This document shows positions 29,527-39,113 of a DNA stretch of 47,496 bases, one piece after another. The stretch covers positions 1 to 47,496 of the forward strand of contig JAJSAI010000031.1 of NCBI GenBank assembly GCA_024274695.1, written 5' to 3'. The stretch is from an archaeon (GTDB lineage Archaea; B1Sed10-29; JAJSAI01). The first letter of the stretch is position 1; each line of letters opens with the position of its first letter. Below the pieces are notes generated by a model. The model worked only from the letters and a program-made list of their open reading frames with translations, did not search any database and was not told the DNA's origin. Position numbers and translations under genes: made by a program.

Positions 29527-30772
29527 ACCCTTTTCCCTTTAGAATTATCTCTTTCTTATTCAGACGATTGTGGCAGTCTACTATTATTTTTGCTGGACTT
29601 TCTATGATCTTTTTAGAATTTTCAATAAAATTATTATGCGGGACTGCTAATATTATTATGTCGACATTTTTTATGGCATCTTCAAATGAATCAACAGTGT
29701 TATACTCCGGATATACAGGATCATATACTCTTATTTCTGCTATTTTTTGAGATACTACCGACAAGAGTTTAAGCGCAGGAGACTCTCGTATATCATCTAC
29801 GTTTGGTTTATACGTGACACCTAAAAATGCGGCACGTGATCTGGAAAGTAAAATTCCATTTTTATTAGCAGAGTCATATAATTTCAACATGATATATTCT
29901 GCCATACTATCATTTATGCTCCGAGCTAGTCGAAAAAAGGAAGTGTTTCTGATATCCTTCTTTTCCATCTCTTCTATTAAATAATACGGGTCCACAGGTA
30001 TGCAGTGTCCTCCCACTCCAATACCAGGATAAAAGGGCATGAATCCGAAGGGTTTAGTTGTAGCGGCAGATATAACCTCTTTTACATCGATTTTTAGCTG
30101 ATCACAGACTCTCGCGATTTCATTGACAAATGCTATATTGACGTCTCTAAACATATTTTCATAGATTTTAGTTAATTCAGCAGTTTCAATATCAGGAGTT
30201 AAATGTGGAGGTTGTTCTAGAATATTTGTATAGAACTCTCTGGCTTTTTCTCTGCTCTTATCATTGAGAGCGCCCAGGATCCTCTTTATCCTTGGAAGGG
30301 GCCATTTATCTCCGGGTGATATCCTTTCAGGACAGTACGCTACATAAAAGTCTGTTCCTGCCTTTAGTCCCTTTCTTTCCAGTATCGGTACCACGAGGGT
30401 CCGTGTTGTTCCAGGCGCTATTGTTGATTCAATTATTATTGTTTCGCCTTTATGCAACCGTTCAGCTATCGAAGAAACTGCTTTTTCTAAGTAAGAATAG
30501 TCAGGCCGTTTGCCTGTTTTTACAGGTGTGGGAACACATACTAGAATATAATCAAAGAACTGGTCTGGCATGCTGTACGTAAATTTTTCTGAAGGAATAC
30601 TCTTAAGCAGCCTGGTCGCTTCAGGATCATCCGTGGTGACCCTTCTTTTTTGTAGGTTAAGGATTTTATTCTTGTCTATGTCATATCCTGTTACATCGTA
30701 GCCTACCTTTTTTGAATATGCTAAAAGAGGGAGGCCTACATACCCTAATCCTACCACACATACTTTTTTCAT
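29507..30772 (-). CDS. Nucleotide-sugar dehydrogenase (UDP-ManNAc dehydrogenase-like)
   Basis: MKKVCVVGLGYVGLPLLAYSKKVGYDVTGYDID; IESTIAPGTTRTL; GIGVGGHCIPVDPYYLIEEM. Start placed at ATG 30772 because the track's longer start overlaps the upstream GT. Confidence 0.93.
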   Translation of the reverse strand: MKKVCVVGLGYVGLPLLAYSKKVGYDVTGYDIDKNKILNLQKRRVTTDDPEATRLLKSIPSEKFTYSMPDQFFDYILVCVPTPVKTGKRPDYSYLEKAVSSIAERLHKGETIIIESTIAPGTTRTLVVPILERKGLKAGTDFYVAYCPERISPGDKWPLPRIKRILGALNDKSREKAREFYTNILEQPPHLTPDIETAELTKIYENMFRDVNIAFVNEIARVCDQLKIDVKEVISAATTKPFGFMPFYPGIGVGGHCIPVDPYYLIEEMEKKDIRNTSFFRLARSINDSMAEYIMLKLYDSANKNGILLSRSRAAFLGVTYKPNVDDIRESPALKLLSVVSQKIAEIRVYDPVYPEYNTVDSFEDAIKNVDIIILAVPHNNFIENSKKIIESPAKIIVDCHNRLNKKEIILKGKGYVGIGR

Positions 30773-30783
30773 GTTTACCACTT

Positions 30784-31755
30784 TTATGGTTCTTCCTTCT
30801 CTTTTGTCAAGAGCTCTTGTAGTCGGGTCATGCCTTTGAAAAGAGATGCTTTTTCTACGATGTCGGGCACTCCTCCCACAGGGGTTGCCAGCACCCTGCA
30901 CCCGCACGCTTTGGCTTCTAGGATGCTTACCGGGAGTCCCTCTTTTTTTGAGGGCAGCACGAGGGTTTTGATCTGGTTGTAGTATTTCGGGAGTTCTTCG
31001 TGTTTGACCCTGCCAGTGAACTTAATGTGTTTGAGTCCGAGTTCTTTAGCTAGTTTTTCCAGGTTTTCTTTTTCTGGCCCATCTCCTATTATGATTATTT
31101 TCATTTCCTTATTAACTTTTGCGGCTGCTTTCAGGATCCAGTCCACTCTTTTTAGCTTGGTCAGCCTGCCCACGTACCCTATGTCATACTCTCTCTTTTC
31201 CAGGGGCACTATTGGCCGGAATTTTCTGGTGTCTACTGGTTGTGAGAGTTCTACTCTTGACCCTGGAATCTTTGGGCCTATCCGAGAGTGGGTGTAGATT
31301 AGTTCTGCCCTTGCCATTAGGACCATAGGGTAAAACAGGAGATCAAAAATCCTGTTAAGGACAGCTGCAAGGGTGCTGCTGCCTGCTTGCGCGTGATAAG
31401 TTATCCTGAGTTTCTTCTTGTGTAGCACTGCATACAGCCAGGCCCACAGGAACCCCCAAGGGTTTGGGTAGTGCTCGTGGATAATGTCAGGATCTATTTC
31501 AACTAGCTCTGGGTAGACTCGGTATACGGGCTCGTTGAACAGTACGTAGTAAGGGAGGCTGTGCACTGTGACTCCCAGGACCTTTTTGGGCTTTCCTGTT
31601 GGCAGGGTTGTTACCACGTGAACCTCGTGCCCTTCTTTTGCTTGCTTTTTGGCCAGTTCCTCCGCGACCGTTTCCACGCCCCCGTAGTGGTGCCAGTACC
31701 TGACAATATGTACTATCCTGAGCCCGCCAGTCTTTTCAGCCCTTCTTCCAGGCAT
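30784..31755 (-). CDS. Glycosyltransferase (GT4-like)
   Basis: RIVHIVRYWHHYGGVETVAEELAKKQAKEGHEVHVVTTLP; SKKEGLPVSILEAKACGCRVLATPVGGVPDIV. Confidence 0.92.
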   Translation of the reverse strand: MPGRRAEKTGGLRIVHIVRYWHHYGGVETVAEELAKKQAKEGHEVHVVTTLPTGKPKKVLGVTVHSLPYYVLFNEPVYRVYPELVEIDPDIIHEHYPNPWGFLWAWLYAVLHKKKLRITYHAQAGSSTLAAVLNRIFDLLFYPMVLMARAELIYTHSRIGPKIPGSRVELSQPVDTRKFRPIVPLEKREYDIGYVGRLTKLKRVDWILKAAAKVNKEMKIIIIGDGPEKENLEKLAKELGLKHIKFTGRVKHEELPKYYNQIKTLVLPSKKEGLPVSILEAKACGCRVLATPVGGVPDIVEKASLFKGMTRLQELLTKEKEEP

Positions 31756-32594
31756 GTTTTAGGCCTCCATCCGAGTTGTAGGGAGAGCGTGGTGTCCGCC
31801 GCGCTCCGGGGCACGTCTCCAGGAACAGGGTCAACGTGGATCACGGGAGAGGCTGATCCCAGGACCGATTTTATTGTTTCAGCAAGCTGGTTTATGCTCG
31901 TCTCTTTTCCTGTCCCGATGTTGAACGTGTGGTTTCTTCCCAGCATTTTCGCTAGCGCGTCTGCAACGTCTTCCACGTACACGAAGTCCCTTGTCTGGTT
32001 CCCGTCCCCGTAGATCTTGAGTGGTTTTCCCTCGCGCGCGAGGGTGATGAATTTTGTTATGACCCCAGAGTATGGGTTTCCAGGGTCTTGCCCTGGACCG
32101 TAAATGTTGAACGGTCTTGCGATCGCGATTTTAGAGTATCTTCTGTAGTACTCACAGGCCTTTTCTCCCAGGATTTTTGTCAGACCATAGGGGTTCTCTG
32201 GGTTCAAAGGATGCGATTCTGGTGTTGGCACCTGCTGCGGGGTTCCGTAGACTGCTGCGGAGGAAACGAACACGATCGGTTTTCCCTTGTTGGCCTCTAG
32301 CACGTTCACTGTCCCTGTCACGTTCACGTCAAAGTACTCCCCTGGTTTTTGGAATGATTCTGGGACTGAAACCTTTGCGGCCAGGTGGAACACGGCGTCA
32401 ACATCATGCGATGCCCTTAGCACGTCTTTTGGGTTCCGGGTGTCCCCGACCACTAGCTCGACCTCGTCCGGCACGTTCTCTTCTTTCCCGGTGCTCAGGT
32501 TGTCCAGGACCACTACCTCGTGACCGAGTGCTTTCAGTTTCCTGCACAGGTGGGATCCCAGGAACCCTGCGCCTCCTGTTACCAGGACCCTCAT
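31713..32594 (-). CDS. NAD-dependent sugar epimerase
   Basis: MRVLVTGGAGFLGSHLCRKLKALGHEVVVLDNLSTGKEENVP; PFNIYGPGQDPGNPYSGVITKFI. Confidence 0.93.
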   Translation of the reverse strand: MRVLVTGGAGFLGSHLCRKLKALGHEVVVLDNLSTGKEENVPDEVELVVGDTRNPKDVLRASHDVDAVFHLAAKVSVPESFQKPGEYFDVNVTGTVNVLEANKGKPIVFVSSAAVYGTPQQVPTPESHPLNPENPYGLTKILGEKACEYYRRYSKIAIARPFNIYGPGQDPGNPYSGVITKFITLAREGKPLKIYGDGNQTRDFVYVEDVADALAKMLGRNHTFNIGTGKETSINQLAETIKSVLGSASPVIHVDPVPGDVPRSAADTTLSLQLGWRPKTCLEEGLKRLAGSG

Positions 32595-32601
32595 TTTCCT
32601 T

Positions 32602-33591
32602 TCACCACGCGTACGCTACTACGGCCAGGACTATCAGGGCCTGGATCGCGTACGTGTCAAGTACTATTCTTCTTTCGGTCAGGGGCCCGTGAATTCTCAT
32701 GAGCAGGTGCGGGAATGTTTCGATGATGTTGCTGGCTGGCTCGAGCCTTCCGTCTTTCCTGAGCCTGCTCCACCAAGTGTTCTTGAACTTTTTCCTGGCC
32801 TTAAGCCCTAACTCAAGGAAGTACAGTGGGAACATCAGCAGGCCTGCTTTTTCCATGTTTCCTATGATAACAGCGTTTGCTATCACTGCCCCTACGAGAA
32901 AGTCAGCCATTCCAGGCAGGCACCTGGCGGGATAAAAGTTGTAGTACCAGAACGCCAGGAAAGAACCGATTCCCGCGGCCAGAAGCAGTGCAGCGTGCAG
33001 GTTCCCGGTGTGCAGGGCGATTGCCAGCAAGCCCGTCATTGTTATTATTCCAGCCCCGCTGCTTATCCCGTTGTATCCCGCGAGCATGTTGGTCGCGTTG
33101 CTTGCCCCGAGTACTCCGAGGATCACGAGTATGTAATAGAATGCTCCGAAGTCAACTGTTCCCAGGAGGGGCACGGTCATGACCGTGGTCCCGGCCTTGA
33201 CAGCTATCAGGGGTACTGCTCCTAAGGCTGGTATGAGCGCTTTCATCTTGTTGCTTATTTTCAGCAGGTCGTCCACGAACGCCATGAAGGCAATGAGTGA
33301 CACTGATGTGAGCATTGCCAGGAGCATGCTTGTCTTGTTCCCTCCCAAAAACGTGAAGTACGCTACTGCTGCCAGAACTCCCATTGCCAGCGCAAAGTAT
33401 ACCCCCACTCCCCCTATTTTGGGCACGAGCGGCCTGCCCTTTTTATGCAGGTCAGGGACCATCAGTCCCAGGTCAACTATCCCAGAAAACTTGAGCCCCT
33501 TAACCATGCTGATTAGTTTCTCGAGCACCAGCACTCCCGTTATCAGGGACACTAGGAAGACAGCGAGTATTACCAGCATTTGTTGTTTCAC
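32602..33591 (-). CDS. GlcNAc-1-P transferase family (MraY/WecA/Alg7-like, polyprenyl-phosphate phosphoglycosyltransferase)
   Basis: Polytopic; PLVPKIGGVGVYFALAMGVLAAVAYF; AFVDDLLKISNKMKALIPALGAVPL; NMLAGYNGISSGAGIITM. Confidence 0.9.
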   Translation of the reverse strand: MKQQMLVILAVFLVSLITGVLVLEKLISMVKGLKFSGIVDLGLMVPDLHKKGRPLVPKIGGVGVYFALAMGVLAAVAYFTFLGGNKTSMLLAMLTSVSLIAFMAFVDDLLKISNKMKALIPALGAVPLIAVKAGTTVMTVPLLGTVDFGAFYYILVILGVLGASNATNMLAGYNGISSGAGIITMTGLLAIALHTGNLHAALLLAAGIGSFLAFWYYNFYPARCLPGMADFLVGAVIANAVIIGNMEKAGLLMFPLYFLELGLKARKKFKNTWWSRLRKDGRLEPASNIIETFPHLLMRIHGPLTERRIVLDTYAIQALIVLAVVAYAW

Positions 33592-36122
33592 CGTCCCCTA
33601 TTCTTGTACACTGTGAGGAACTGTTCCGTCCACGCCGGCAGGTCAGGATCTTTTCTTGGGAACTTGTCCGGGTCAGGCACTCCTTCCCAGTTTATCTCGT
33701 ATATCTTGTTCCATCCGTTATCGTACACGAGCTTCACGTGCTTCAGGCTCGGGTCCTTGAAGTAGAGCCGGTAGAGGAAGGAGTAGAAAGCAGGCACTTC
33801 AGGGGACACTGCGAACATGGTGTACGCTCTCCCGTCCACGTCTGGCACTAGTTTTTCCTTCACTCCTCTTTTCTCAAGCTGCTTGTTGTACCAGTCCATC
33901 AAAGAAAGCCAGCCCTGCTCTGTCACCCCATACCCTGTCAGGGAACTGAGTGCTTTATAGTACTCTCCTTCGCTGGAGTCGTTCTCGAAGAAGACCCTCA
34001 TGGTCACGTTCCGGCCCTGGAACAGCGCTGGGAAAGTGTACACGTTCCTGTCACCCGGCCAGGTCTCGTTAAAGTAGAGTACCTTGCCCGCGGATGGATC
34101 GTACAGTATTCCTTTCTTCTCGTCGTACGAGAACACTATCGGGTAAAAGCTCACCCCAGACTCTCTGCTTTGCTTGACAGGCACGAAGCACACGAGGAGA
34201 GTTCTGTTGTTCGCGGTGTCGCATGGGATGTCCACGCCGGAGCCGATGACATTGTTGGCTATCCTCTGGGGCGCTCCGAATTTTCCTACGACCATTTCCT
34301 TGTCTATTAGTATGTGAGTGGTCCCGAACGGCTTTAGTATGGAGAGGGACTCCAGTTCTGCCCTTTCCAGAGCCTCTGGGCTCGCGTCGCACACTATCCC
34401 CATGGATGTCCTCCTGCACGGGGGAGTGTGCGTGAACGATGCGGCTGTCACGTAAATGGATCCTGGGGTCGAGTGAACGTTGTCAGTGAGCATGCTCACC
34501 TTTTTCCCGTTAAAGTATGCGATCCAGTGGCCGTAGTCCCACCAGAACGCGAACACGGAACCGTTCGGGATGTTTCGGTCAATGAACTTGAACGTCTCCC
34601 ACCAGCTTGGCGGCACGTCGTAAGAGTACGTGCTGCTAACATTGTATAGGAACATGTTGTAGGGCAGGGTTAGCAGGAGCACGAGTGACAGCAGTCCCAC
34701 TTTTGCTAGCCTCTCTAACCTGCTCTTTTTCATGTAGTCCAACGCGAGTTTGATCATGTTCCACGCCTGTCCGAAAAAGTATCCTGTCCCAAGAGCAACA
34801 ATTCCGGACAGGAAGAACGCTGTCTGGATCCTGTCGCTCTGTGTGACCAGCGCGGCTATCACGATGAACCCCACGAGCGCATCAAACTCGTAGTACCATC
34901 TTCTCTCTTTTATCAGTGGTACCAGCACTGTCTTCACCAGCGCCCAGAGTCCTCCTATGAACGCGGTCCAGATGAAGATCCCGAACGCCGCGCCTCCCAT
35001 TTTAGACAACACTTCCAGCCTGGCCGTGAGACTGCCTCCTATCTTCTGCTGTTCTGCGATGGTGGTGTCCAGTCTCTGCACGTAGTCCGGCTTTTCTCCC
35101 GCGGTTCCCCCTAGGGAGATTCCGAACAGTGACAGTGGGGCCTTGTAGAGGGAGGCGGAGTACACAGGTGCGAAGATTCCCACGAGCACTATGGCTAGTA
35201 GGCTTGAGAATACCACCGGGTCCCTGTACTCCTTCCAGACCTTTTCTATCTTCTTTCCTTCAAAGTAAACAAGTTGCAGCAGCGAGCAGTAGAGCACTGC
35301 CCCTACCAGCGGGAGGAGGGAGGACACGACGTATCTCGTGGGGCCTATGAGCTGGGTGACGAGCAGTGCAGGGAGGATGCTCGCCATCGCGACAATGTAT
35401 CTTCTTTTATTGACTGGCTCCTTCAGGTAGCCTGCCATCTTCATCACTGCGAGGAAAGTAAACCATGCTATCATGGTCGCAGTTATGCCGAAGACTGCCA
35501 CCAGGTAGGACTGCCAGGTGAGGGAAAGCCACGAGAACGCCAGAAAGTTTATGACCAAGTACTTCGGTTTTCTCTCCCTTGCCGCGAGAAGGAACGTGTA
35601 CAGCGCCACGAACAACAGGGACAGTCCCAGCGCGTCGTTTTCAGCGTGCGCGTATATAGAGTACTGCAAGTGAGCCACAGATCCTGACAGGAACAGCGCG
35701 CCCGCCAGCCCTGCGGCCCGGTTGAACGCCTTGCGCAGGAAAAGGTAAACGGCAGGTATTGCGAGCGCTCCGAATATTGCGGTGTTCCAGCTGGCGACCT
35801 TTCCGAACAAATCGTAGTCAAAGCCATTGACTCCCATCAGGGACGCGGTGAGTTTGTACGTTCCTGCGTTCAAGAGCCACCATCCGGACTCAGAAGGGGT
35901 TGCTATCCTCCCGTAAGGGTAGTCTATCATTGTTTCATTGTACGGGAACCATCCTCCTTCTATAATGTGCTGGGTGTGCCTGGCCGCCCAGAAGGAGTCA
36001 AACCCCATTATGTTAGGGAAGTGGTCTGCAGGGGCGGCCCGTATTCCGAGGGCGAGAAGGTATAGCCCGAGCACGAGCAGGATGTCTATCTTGTTTTCTG
36101 AAACCCATTTCCTGAAGTTCAT
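33588..36122 (-). CDS. aglB: Oligosaccharyltransferase AglB/STT3
   Basis: 844 aa polytopic; catalytic FAFWWDYGHWIAYFNGKKVSMLTDN (WWDYGHW); FPNIMGFDSFWAARHTQHIIEGGWFPYNETMIDYPYGR. Confidence 0.95.
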   Translation of the reverse strand: MNFRKWVSENKIDILLVLGLYLLALGIRAAPADHFPNIMGFDSFWAARHTQHIIEGGWFPYNETMIDYPYGRIATPSESGWWLLNAGTYKLTASLMGVNGFDYDLFGKVASWNTAIFGALAIPAVYLFLRKAFNRAAGLAGALFLSGSVAHLQYSIYAHAENDALGLSLLFVALYTFLLAARERKPKYLVINFLAFSWLSLTWQSYLVAVFGITATMIAWFTFLAVMKMAGYLKEPVNKRRYIVAMASILPALLVTQLIGPTRYVVSSLLPLVGAVLYCSLLQLVYFEGKKIEKVWKEYRDPVVFSSLLAIVLVGIFAPVYSASLYKAPLSLFGISLGGTAGEKPDYVQRLDTTIAEQQKIGGSLTARLEVLSKMGGAAFGIFIWTAFIGGLWALVKTVLVPLIKERRWYYEFDALVGFIVIAALVTQSDRIQTAFFLSGIVALGTGYFFGQAWNMIKLALDYMKKSRLERLAKVGLLSLVLLLTLPYNMFLYNVSSTYSYDVPPSWWETFKFIDRNIPNGSVFAFWWDYGHWIAYFNGKKVSMLTDNVHSTPGSIYVTAASFTHTPPCRRTSMGIVCDASPEALERAELESLSILKPFGTTHILIDKEMVVGKFGAPQRIANNVIGSGVDIPCDTANNRTLLVCFVPVKQSRESGVSFYPIVFSYDEKKGILYDPSAGKVLYFNETWPGDRNVYTFPALFQGRNVTMRVFFENDSSEGEYYKALSSLTGYGVTEQGWLSLMDWYNKQLEKRGVKEKLVPDVDGRAYTMFAVSPEVPAFYSFLYRLYFKDPSLKHVKLVYDNGWNKIYEINWEGVPDPDKFPRKDPDLPAWTEQFLTVYKNRGR

Positions 36123-36161
36123 TCCACAACACCGGACTAGTTGTTCTTTAGCCAGCAGGAA

Positions 36162-36722
36162 TTAAAAAAGGGTTGCGGTCAGGGTCAAAACAGTCCCGGC
36201 CACCAATGGGATGAGTATATTATCGTCAACCGGGGAGTACAGTTCTGTTAACGAGGAAGCAGCGCAGGCTGGGAGAGTGGTCTGCACCGGCAGGAACAGG
36301 CTGCTGACGGCCAGCGCGCTCAGAAACCCTGCGAGCGTTCCCTCAAAAGTCTTTTTTCCCCTGATCCTAACACGCCCGAAGGCCATCCCACACACGGTCG
36401 AGAAACTGTCAAGGAACGAGAGTATGAGTACTGACACGAACGCGGTGTACGGTCCGAAGAGCACGAGGCAGGCGTACGCTCCCAGGAAAAAGTTTATCGT
36501 GCCCTTTCCAGGGCGCACATTCTTCCTTTCCATCCTGTTCAGGAACCAGTCCACAACAGGAATCCTGAAGCCAGCGAGGGCTAGCAGGCTCAGGGTCACT
36601 CCCGCGAGCAGTATCCCAGAAAGAGCGAGGATGCTTACACTTTCTCCGGACAGCAGGATTCCGCAGGCAAGCGCTGTTCCCATCAAGAGGTGCACTAGGT
36701 TGCGTTCTGTTTCTTTCCGCAT
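36162..36722 (-). CDS. Polyprenol/dolichol kinase-like or CTP-transferase-like membrane protein
   Basis: 186 aa; ERKNVRPGKGTINFFLGAYACLVLFGPYTAFVSVLILSFLDSFSTVCGMAFGRVRIRGKKTFEGTLAGFLSAL. Confidence 0.75.
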   Translation of the reverse strand: MRKETERNLVHLLMGTALACGILLSGESVSILALSGILLAGVTLSLLALAGFRIPVVDWFLNRMERKNVRPGKGTINFFLGAYACLVLFGPYTAFVSVLILSFLDSFSTVCGMAFGRVRIRGKKTFEGTLAGFLSALAVSSLFLPVQTTLPACAASSLTELYSPVDDNILIPLVAGTVLTLTATLF

Positions 36723-36730
36723 CCAAAAAG

Positions 36731-36738
36731 GTTTTAAA
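36731..36738 (+). promoter_or_regulatory. Putative TATA box for the tRNA-Ile gene
   Basis: GTTTTAAA centred ~38 bp upstream of tRNA G1. Confidence 0.35.
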
Positions 36739-36772
36739 TGGATTAGACTAAATAAACTTTCTGGATGAGGGT

Positions 36773-36891
36773 GGGCCCATAGCTCAGCCAGGTTAGAGCG
36801 CCGGTCTTATATGGCCCGCTCTAGCACAGGTTTTGCTGGCGGCGCTTGAGAGAACCGGAGGTCCTTGGTTCGAATCCGAGTGGGCCCACCA
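36773..36891 (+). tRNA. tRNA-Ile(UAU), intron-containing, CCA encoded
   Basis: Acceptor GGGCCCA/TGGGCCC, D-stem GCTC/GAGC, anticodon stem CCGGT/ACCGG, T-arm CTTGG-TTCGAAT-CCGAG. BHB: central helix CTTA/TGAG, bulges TAT and AGA; removing intron 36812-36852 (41 nt) gives loop CTTATAA, anticodon TAT. Confidence 0.88.
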
Positions 36892-36928
36892 CCCTAACTC
36901 CATCTCTAACGAAAAAGGAGGGTTTTTG

Positions 36929-37711
36929 ATGGCTACAAGAGGACGTAAGAGGAAAAAAGAAGCGGATTTTGTTGAGAAAATCCAGAAGAAGGAGAGGACG
37001 TGGTTCAAGGAATGGAATCCTGAGATAATGCTCGTGACAGTCGTCGGTGTTCTCATGATCCTCGGCCTGAGTGTTGTGGCAGCGGCCAAGATAGGAGAAG
37101 TGCACGACACTCTCGCCAGGTCTAACCAGGAGCTGAACAACAAGATAAGCGCGCTTAACACCAAGATAACCGGGCTGAATAACGAGATCCTGACGCTGAA
37201 AGCAAGTTCTGGAGGATGCCTGTTCGAGCTCAACCAGTCCAACCAGACTCTTTGTACCGTGAAGGACAAGGTTGACAAGAGCCTTGCAGGAGTTCAGATG
37301 AAGCTTCCGCTGGAGTCTAACATCCTATGCTCTGACAACACGATGTGCCTGCCGGAGCACGGGAAGGCAAGGATACTAAGGTTCGTTTCCCCAACGTGCC
37401 CGTACTGCCACGCTCAGGAGCCTATCCTGCAGGAGATCTCCCAGAAGTACCCCGAGGTGGAAGTCAAGAACGTCTGCTTCCCAATACACCAGGGAGACGA
37501 CCAGCTTTGCAAGGAGAACGCTGACGCGTACGATATTGACTACGAGACAGGACTTGAACTGGCCAAGCAGTTCCACGTGAGCGGCACGCCGACCCTAGTT
37601 ATAGACTGCGTGTACAAGAGGACAGGCAGTTACGCGCTCTATGACCAGATGAAGAACACCAGCTACGAGAAGGAGGACCTGGAGAACCTGTTCAAAGCGC
37701 TCAGCGCGTGA
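36929..37711 (+). CDS. DsbA-like thioredoxin-fold thiol oxidoreductase, membrane-anchored, N-terminal coiled coil
   Basis: MATRGRKRKKEADFVEKIQKK...EIMLVTVVGVLMILGLSVVA; RFVSPTCPYCHAQEPILQEI; HVSGTPTLVIDC. Start placed at ATG 36929 because the track start lies inside the tRNA. Confidence 0.85.
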   Translation: MATRGRKRKKEADFVEKIQKKERTWFKEWNPEIMLVTVVGVLMILGLSVVAAAKIGEVHDTLARSNQELNNKISALNTKITGLNNEILTLKASSGGCLFELNQSNQTLCTVKDKVDKSLAGVQMKLPLESNILCSDNTMCLPEHGKARILRFVSPTCPYCHAQEPILQEISQKYPEVEVKNVCFPIHQGDDQLCKENADAYDIDYETGLELAKQFHVSGTPTLVIDCVYKRTGSYALYDQMKNTSYEKEDLENLFKALSA

Positions 37712-37727
37712 AAACCCCCTCTCTTTT

Positions 37728-38393
37728 TTACCCTGTTTTTAACGCTATTATCGCGGCATGGTCTTTCTCAAAAGGATCAAGCCTTACCACGTCAACCACC
37801 TCCAGGCCCGCTTTTTCTATCTTCTTTTTCTCTTCCCTGAAGATTGTTTGGGGGTCTCTTGTGACGTCAATGCTCCTTGCCTTAACCATTATCATGAACA
37901 GCCCCTTCTCCTTCAGGAACATGCGCACGTTCTTCAAGCCTATCTCAGTCTGCCTTTTTTGGGCGACGTCCTCGTAAACCACATCAACCTTTCCGGGCAC
38001 CAAGTCAGCGTACTCTTCAGGATTGTTCGCGTCAGCGAAGACGGGGATCATGTTCTGCCTCTCCTCGCACAGGGGCAGGAGCTTCTCGAACGCCTTGGCA
38101 GAGAACTCAACGCATATAACAAGACCTTGGGGGCCGACGATGTCCGAGACGTGGGAGGGAGTGGTTCCCTGAGCAGCCCCAAGGTATAGTACCACGTCAC
38201 CCTCTTTAGGAAGAGGGCCCTTGTACCCTTTTTTTATCAGCGCGGCCAGCTTTGACCTTCGCGGGTTCCATTCCCTGTACTCCTTGCCCTTCCATTTTAC
38301 CAGTCTTTCTCCGTAAACCCTCTTGCCTGGCGTGAGGTTAAGAGTGTAAATTCTCCTCCCGTCAGAGTAAATGTTGCTTCCAATCTTCCTCAT
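37728..38393 (-). CDS. flpA: Fibrillarin-like rRNA/tRNA 2'-O-methyltransferase
   Basis: VLYLGAAQGTTPSHVSDIVGPQGLVICVEFSAKAFEKLL; VDVVYEDVAQKRQTEI; MIMVKARSIDVTRDP. Confidence 0.95.
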   Translation of the reverse strand: MRKIGSNIYSDGRRIYTLNLTPGKRVYGERLVKWKGKEYREWNPRRSKLAALIKKGYKGPLPKEGDVVLYLGAAQGTTPSHVSDIVGPQGLVICVEFSAKAFEKLLPLCEERQNMIPVFADANNPEEYADLVPGKVDVVYEDVAQKRQTEIGLKNVRMFLKEKGLFMIMVKARSIDVTRDPQTIFREEKKKIEKAGLEVVDVVRLDPFEKDHAAIIALKTG

Positions 38394-39112
38394 TTTTTAG
38401 ACCTCCTTAGGATGAGTATCACTCCAAGTAACATCACCGCTCCGAACACGGCGGGTATGACTGATACCAGAACAAAAAGCCGTTCCATGTACTTTTCTTC
38501 TCCCTCCCTTTTTATGGTCCACCCCTGCTTGAGGGGCTTTTCAAGGTCCCCCCTTTCAAGACAGTACATGCTTCCAGGAATGTTCTCGTTGACCTTCAGG
38601 ACTATCCTCTCGTTAAGCACGTTCCCTTGCGCCACTGCAGTGTACGAGAGGCTCATGTGCGGGCTGGTGACAGAATAGTTTTTGGGAGCAGTTTCCAGCG
38701 AGTATCCTGGAGGGATAATGATCCTGGAAACGATTTCCTGCTCGATAGGGCCTATAGCGCCAGAAGGGTTCTCGCAGTACTCGTCCACGAATCCTTTTCC
38801 CCCTAATTTTATCAGCCCGTTCTCCTGCTGGACCGCATACCCGGGGAGCACTCCTTCTGCCCCGAGCCTGATCCTGGAAAGATTCCTTTCAAAAAACCAT
38901 TCGCTTATGCTCATTTCAGGCGCTCTGGACTGGACGAACTCCTCCCGGAAGAGCCTGAACGCGGTCCACACGCTGGAATAGTTAGAGTACTCTTCCGTGA
39001 AAGAGTAGTGGTCAGTAAGGTTACTGTCAAGAACATGCGTGTTCTCCCTGACCACCTCGTACCCGAGGGATGGGGAGATCAGGAGCAAGGCCAGCGCAAG
39101 CATTCTCTTCAT
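38390..39112 (-). CDS. Hypothetical secreted/membrane protein (signal peptide plus C-terminal TM)
   Basis: MKRMLALALLLISPSLGYE... C-terminal FVLVSVIPAVFGAVMLLGVILILRRSKK; start overlaps fibrillarin operon. Confidence 0.6.
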   Translation of the reverse strand: MKRMLALALLLISPSLGYEVVRENTHVLDSNLTDHYSFTEEYSNYSSVWTAFRLFREEFVQSRAPEMSISEWFFERNLSRIRLGAEGVLPGYAVQQENGLIKLGGKGFVDEYCENPSGAIGPIEQEIVSRIIIPPGYSLETAPKNYSVTSPHMSLSYTAVAQGNVLNERIVLKVNENIPGSMYCLERGDLEKPLKQGWTIKREGEEKYMERLFVLVSVIPAVFGAVMLLGVILILRRSKK

Positions 39113-39113
39113 T

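Noticed and set aside
36833-36928. ORF-track start of the DsbA-like protein inside the tRNA
   Set aside because: The first 32 codons coincide with the tRNA-Ile intron/exon; ATG 36929 after GGAGGG-like sequence gives a natural membrane-anchor N-terminus.
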